Source: Candidatus Bipolaricaulota bacterium (GTDB lineage Bacteria; Bipolaricaulota; Bipolaricaulia; Bipolaricaulales; Bipolaricaulaceae). From it: a stretch of DNA of 6,429 bases. The translations under genes and the position numbers were made by a program. The stretch spans positions 1 to 6,429 of the forward strand of contig DQVA01000301.1 in assembly GCA_015661965.1 (NCBI GenBank). The letters are read 5' to 3'. Of the stretch, positions 6,086-6,429 are shown piece after piece. Numbering within the stretch: the stretch's first letter is position 1; every line of letters begins with the position of its first letter. The notes beneath the pieces were generated by a model. The model ran no database searches. It was not told the origin of the DNA and saw only the letters and a list, made by a program, of their open reading frames with translations.

Positions 6086-6286
6086 CTACCGCGGCATGAC
6101 GTTCCTAGCCTGCGGGCCCTTGGGGCCCTCGACGGCCTCGAACTCCACGGTCTGTCCCTCACGTAGGGACTTGAAGCCGGGCATGGTGATGGCCGAGAAA
6201 TGGACGAACACGTCCGGTCCGTCTTCCTGTTCGATGAAGCCAAAGCCCTTGGAGTCGTTGAACCACTTCACTTTGCCGATAGCCAT
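6086..6286 (-). CDS. csp: Cold-shock domain protein (CspA family)
   Basis: This small single-domain nucleic-acid-binding protein has 66 residues and is full length for the family. The five-stranded OB fold binds single-stranded RNA or DNA through RNP1 (KGFGFI, 13-18) and RNP2 (VFVHF, 26-30), with W8 and the phenylalanines at 15, 17, 27 and 30 forming the aromatic face. Family members melt RNA structure or act as antiterminators. Not all are cold-induced, and nothing here proves induction. The ATG at 6286 has GGAGGG about eight bases upstream. The gene is a single unit, convergent with the WD40 gene, and ends TAG before a strong terminator. Its leader carries an unusual purine loop around the SD. 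Confidence 0.97.
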   Translation of the reverse strand: MAIGKVKWFNDSKGFGFIEQEDGPDVFVHFSAITMPGFKSLREGQTVEFEAVEGPKGPQARNVMPR

Positions 6287-6403
6287 AGGTCGTTCCCTCC
6301 TTTCTCCTTTTTCGACCGCCTACATGTATCTACCGCTATGCCATGGGGAACAACCCTACAGCTACGGCGCTACACTTCGCACGGTCCAACGTCGACAATA
6401 ATA
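6287..6403 (-). promoter_or_regulatory. csp leader with a looped SD and a possible -10
   Basis: In the minus-strand transcript, GGTCG (6317-6313) pairs with CGACC (6292-6288), closing a 20-base loop made only of purines that holds two SD-like strings. The start codon follows one base after the stem. TATTAT (6403-6398) is a good -10-like hexamer, but no matching -35 is visible before the window ends, so the promoter is tentative. A leader of about 100 bases would fit the long untranslated leaders typical of csp genes. The leader also contains five GTAG strings between 6373 and 6320, of unknown meaning. Confidence 0.35.
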
Positions 6404-6429
6404 ACCCAACTTTGACACCTGGGCCCTGG

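Noticed and set aside
6321..6328. TACATGTA palindrome in the csp leader
   Set aside because: A lone 8-bp palindrome is easily due to chance and has no associated structure.
6412..6417. TTGACA, a perfect -35-like hexamer on the plus strand
   Set aside because: The -10 would fall beyond the window, so no promoter can be supported.

Overview
The window is chromosomal DNA from a GC-rich bacterium: third codon positions are mostly G or C and GTG starts are used. Every well-supported gene has a purine-rich Shine-Dalgarno (SD) sequence. I cannot name the organism from sequence alone. The genes are housekeeping-like, and I see no insertion sequence, phage gene, CRISPR array, tRNA or rRNA.

Layout. 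(1) Bases 1-2124, plus strand: the 3' part of an unusual small cysteine-rich protein, then three bases later a full-length thiol:disulfide interchange protein DsbD. (2) Bases 2125-2212: a convergent gap with a hairpin at the dsbD stop codon and a rho-independent terminator oriented mainly for the minus strand. (3) Bases 2213-4747, minus strand: an acetate operon, acs (acetyl-CoA synthetase) followed by a GPR1/FUN34/YaaH-family acetate transporter. (4) Bases 4748-5046: a 299-bp divergent intergenic region. It holds a dyad next to the acs ribosome-binding site and a roughly 20-bp imperfect hairpin that buries a near-ideal SD and ATG on the plus strand. (5) Bases 5047-6033, plus strand: a secreted seven-bladed WD40 propeller with an exact 42-residue period. 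(6) Bases 6034-6085: a bidirectional terminator. (7) Bases 6086-6286, minus strand: a cold-shock protein, with its leader running towards the window edge.

How the genes work together. SatP brings in acetate and Acs activates it to acetyl-CoA. The acs stop codon lies inside the satP SD, so the two are probably translationally coupled. DsbD carries electrons from cytoplasmic thioredoxin to the cell envelope, and the cysteine-rich protein just upstream is a natural candidate partner. The WD40 protein and the cold-shock protein are separate units.

The strongest candidate for something undescribed is the RNA-like structure at 4859-4917. It sequesters a start site ahead of the WD40 gene, has a possible competing upstream helix, and precedes a 52-codon ORF that overlaps the WD40 start. 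Next come the cysteine-rich DsbD neighbour and the indel-free WD40 repeat. None of these can be proved without folding and comparative searches.
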